This document shows positions 33,967 to 34,955 of a DNA stretch of 34,955 nt, in pieces. The stretch comes from Aromatoleum toluclasticum ATCC 700605 (GTDB lineage Bacteria > Pseudomonadota > Gammaproteobacteria > Burkholderiales > Rhodocyclaceae). A program made the translations under genes and the position numbers. The notes beneath the pieces were generated by a model. That model was given only the letters and a program-made list of their open reading frames with translations. It was not told where the DNA came from and searched no databases. The DNA is taken from contig NZ_KB899518.1 in the NCBI RefSeq assembly GCF_000378245.1, positions 1 to 34,955 of the forward strand, in the 5' to 3' direction. Position 1 is the first letter of the stretch, and the number at the start of each line of letters is the position of its first letter.

Positions 33967-33983
33967 TGTCCAATATACGGAAG
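33967..33983. promoter_or_regulatory. IclR-type operator-like palindrome (site G)
   Basis: TGTCCA-ATATA-CGGAAG is located 14 bp before the start of IclR regulator 2, in its probable promoter. Confidence 0.5.
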
Positions 33984-34079
33984 AATACTGTCGGCGAGTG
34001 CGTTGTCAATGGCTTTTGCTGGCTATAGATTGAGCCATAACGGGCGATTCGACGGAAATAGGGTTTGGAAAAATGGTCC

Positions 34080-34107
34080 GAAGTGTGGATCGCAGAAGTG
34101 TGGATCG
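34080..34107. repeat. 13-bp direct repeat upstream of idi
   Basis: GAAGTGTGGATCG occurs at 34080-34092 and again at 34095-34107, a 15-bp period. It lies 72-99 bp before the idi start in the region shared with the divergent IclR gene. Confidence 0.7.
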
Positions 34108-34178
34108 TACTGGCGGCGCCGGGCGACGAGCGGGTGTGCGCCGGTCTTTCGGGTGGGGTATGTGCGAGGAGGTTCGAC

Positions 34179-34724
34179 ATGGAAGAGTACGTGGTACTGG
34201 TCGACGAGAACGACAATCCGGTCGGCGTCGCGGAAAAACTCGCGGCGCACCGTAGTGGCAGCCTGCACCGTGCGATCTCGGTTTTCGTGTTCGATTCGCG
34301 CGGTCGCTTATTGCTGCAGCGCCGGGCGGCGGCGAAATATCACTCGGGCGGCCTGTGGAGCAACACCTGCTGCAGTCATCCGCGACCGTCCGAAGGCGTC
34401 GTCGCCGCGGCTCGCCGCCGCTTGCGCGAGGAGATGGGGTTCGAATGCGAGCTGGCGAAGGAGTTCGGCTTTGTCTATCGCGTCGCCTTTCCGAACGACC
34501 TCGTCGAGCACGAATACGACCACGTGCTGTTCGGGCGCTACGACGGCGATCCGGTGCCTTGTCCCGACGAGGCCGATGACTGGAAGTGGGTCGAGGTCGC
34601 CGAGCTTGCGGCCGACGTGAAGGCGAATCCGGGTCGCTACACCTTCTGGTTTGCCGCCTGTCTCGACCGGGTCGTGGCTTGTTTCGCGGCGCAGTCGCGA
34701 ACCGCCGAGCTCGTTTGCGCCTGA
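34179..34724 (+). CDS. idi: Isopentenyl-diphosphate delta-isomerase, type 1
   Basis: A 181-aa cytoplasmic enzyme that interconverts isopentenyl and dimethylallyl diphosphate. ATG 34179 follows GAGGAGG; an in-frame extension to 34065 has no such signal. The length equals E. coli Idi (182). Family marks: WSNTCCSHP with the catalytic Cys65, metal-site His24 and His30, a Nudix-like helix AARRRLREEMGFE, and the late acidic motif VEHEYDHV holding the catalytic Glu. Bacteria with the MEP pathway do not strictly need Idi. In this setting it may raise the dimethylallyl supply for the prenyl-FMN cofactor of the UbiD enzymes, which is inference. Confidence 0.93.
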   Translation: MEEYVVLVDENDNPVGVAEKLAAHRSGSLHRAISVFVFDSRGRLLLQRRAAAKYHSGGLWSNTCCSHPRPSEGVVAAARRRLREEMGFECELAKEFGFVYRVAFPNDLVEHEYDHVLFGRYDGDPVPCPDEADDWKWVEVAELAADVKANPGRYTFWFAACLDRVVACFAAQSRTAELVCA

Positions 34725-34747
34725 CGGTTGGAATTAGATTTTTTCAT

Positions 34748-34764
34748 AGTCCATAAAGTGGATT
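34748..34764. promoter_or_regulatory. IclR-type operator-like palindrome (site E)
   Basis: AGTCCA-TAAAG-TGGATT shares its first 15 bases with site D in the divergent control region. It lies 23 bases after the idi stop, in front of the last gene. Confidence 0.62.
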
Positions 34765-34868
34765 TTAAACTCATGCTGTACGGTTGCCGCAATGCCGCGG
34801 CATCGCTAGATTGTATCCCGTAAGCTGATGAATCACGGCAGTGAGCGCAGCGACAGAGTGTTATCGAT

Positions 34869-34885
34869 AGTCCGGAATATGGAAT
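34869..34885. promoter_or_regulatory. IclR-type operator-like palindrome (site F)
   Basis: AGTCCG-GAATA-TGGAAT is centred 121 bp from site E and about 50 bp before the start at 34927. Confidence 0.6.
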
Positions 34886-34926
34886 ATGTCGATGGCCGAA
34901 TGAACGAAACCCTGGAGACGAACGAG

Positions 34927-34955
34927 ATGAACGATCTGGCGAAGAAGGAAATCGA
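34927..34955 (+). CDS. Start of an unidentified gene, cut by the window end
   Basis: ATG 34927 follows GGAGA at a nine-base distance and begins MNDLAKKEI before the window ends. In-frame ATGs at 34900 and 34879 are possible but lack a ribosome-binding site, and the earliest overlaps operator-like site F. Nine residues are too few to name a product. Two operator-like sites in front make it a probable member of the same regulon. Confidence 0.5.

Overview
The window is about 35 kb of GC-rich DNA (roughly two-thirds G+C by eye). It reads like accessory catabolic DNA of a betaproteobacterium, with an Azoarcus/Aromatoleum/Thauera-type (Rhodocyclales) organism the best guess. That guess rests on codon choice, the mixture of UbiD decarboxylases, IclR regulators, a general porin and many importers, and short dispersed repeats of a kind seen in that group. 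No rRNA, tRNA, CRISPR or phage structural gene was seen.

Layout. (1) 1-4725: the 3' end of one UbiD-family decarboxylase, then an operon with a complete NitT/TauT-type ABC importer (binding protein, ATPase, permease) and a second, full-length UbiD-family decarboxylase, closed by GC hairpins. (2) 4849-6742: an IS630-type transposase remnant whose catalytic core has been excised, and an MFS transporter. (3) 6836-12674: a bicupin, an EutA-like ATPase, a translationally coupled S33 aminopeptidase-like hydrolase, a COG1840 ('ferric-type') binding protein and a nickel/cobalt permease. (4) 12750-15401: an IclR regulator and a second EutA-like ATPase with histidine-rich ends, flanked by inverted copies of a dispersed repeat. 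(5) 15547-19345, minus strand: an operon of COG1840 binding protein, third EutA-like ATPase and bicupin. (6) 19346-20119: a 0.77 kb AT-richer divergent control region with four copies of a palindromic operator-like site. (7) 20120-25503, plus strand: fused permease, ABC ATPase, two single cupins and a bicupin. (8) 25698-31444: a porin, two more COG1840 binding proteins, an MFS and an EamA exporter/importer. (9) 31445-33000: a patchwork with a nadC fragment, a metallo-beta-lactamase-fold hydrolase and a livF fragment. (10) 33159-34955: a second IclR regulator, isopentenyl-diphosphate isomerase (idi), and the start of another gene behind two more operator-like sites.

How it may work together. 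I infer uptake of one or more organic acids or aromatic compounds through the porin, several periplasmic binding proteins and ABC/MFS carriers. Decarboxylation by prenyl-FMN-dependent UbiD enzymes would follow, with further steps by cupin enzymes, under IclR control. The unusual element is the repeated association of EutA-like actin-fold ATPases (three copies) with bicupins and COG1840 binding proteins. In E. coli EutA reactivates B12-dependent ethanolamine ammonia-lyase, but no eutB/eutC or other B12-dependent enzyme is visible here. This binding protein/EutA/bicupin module is the best candidate for an undescribed system. A shared 15-17 bp palindrome, TCCR-N5-YGGA, occurs in front of most of these transcription units and ties them into one probable regulon.
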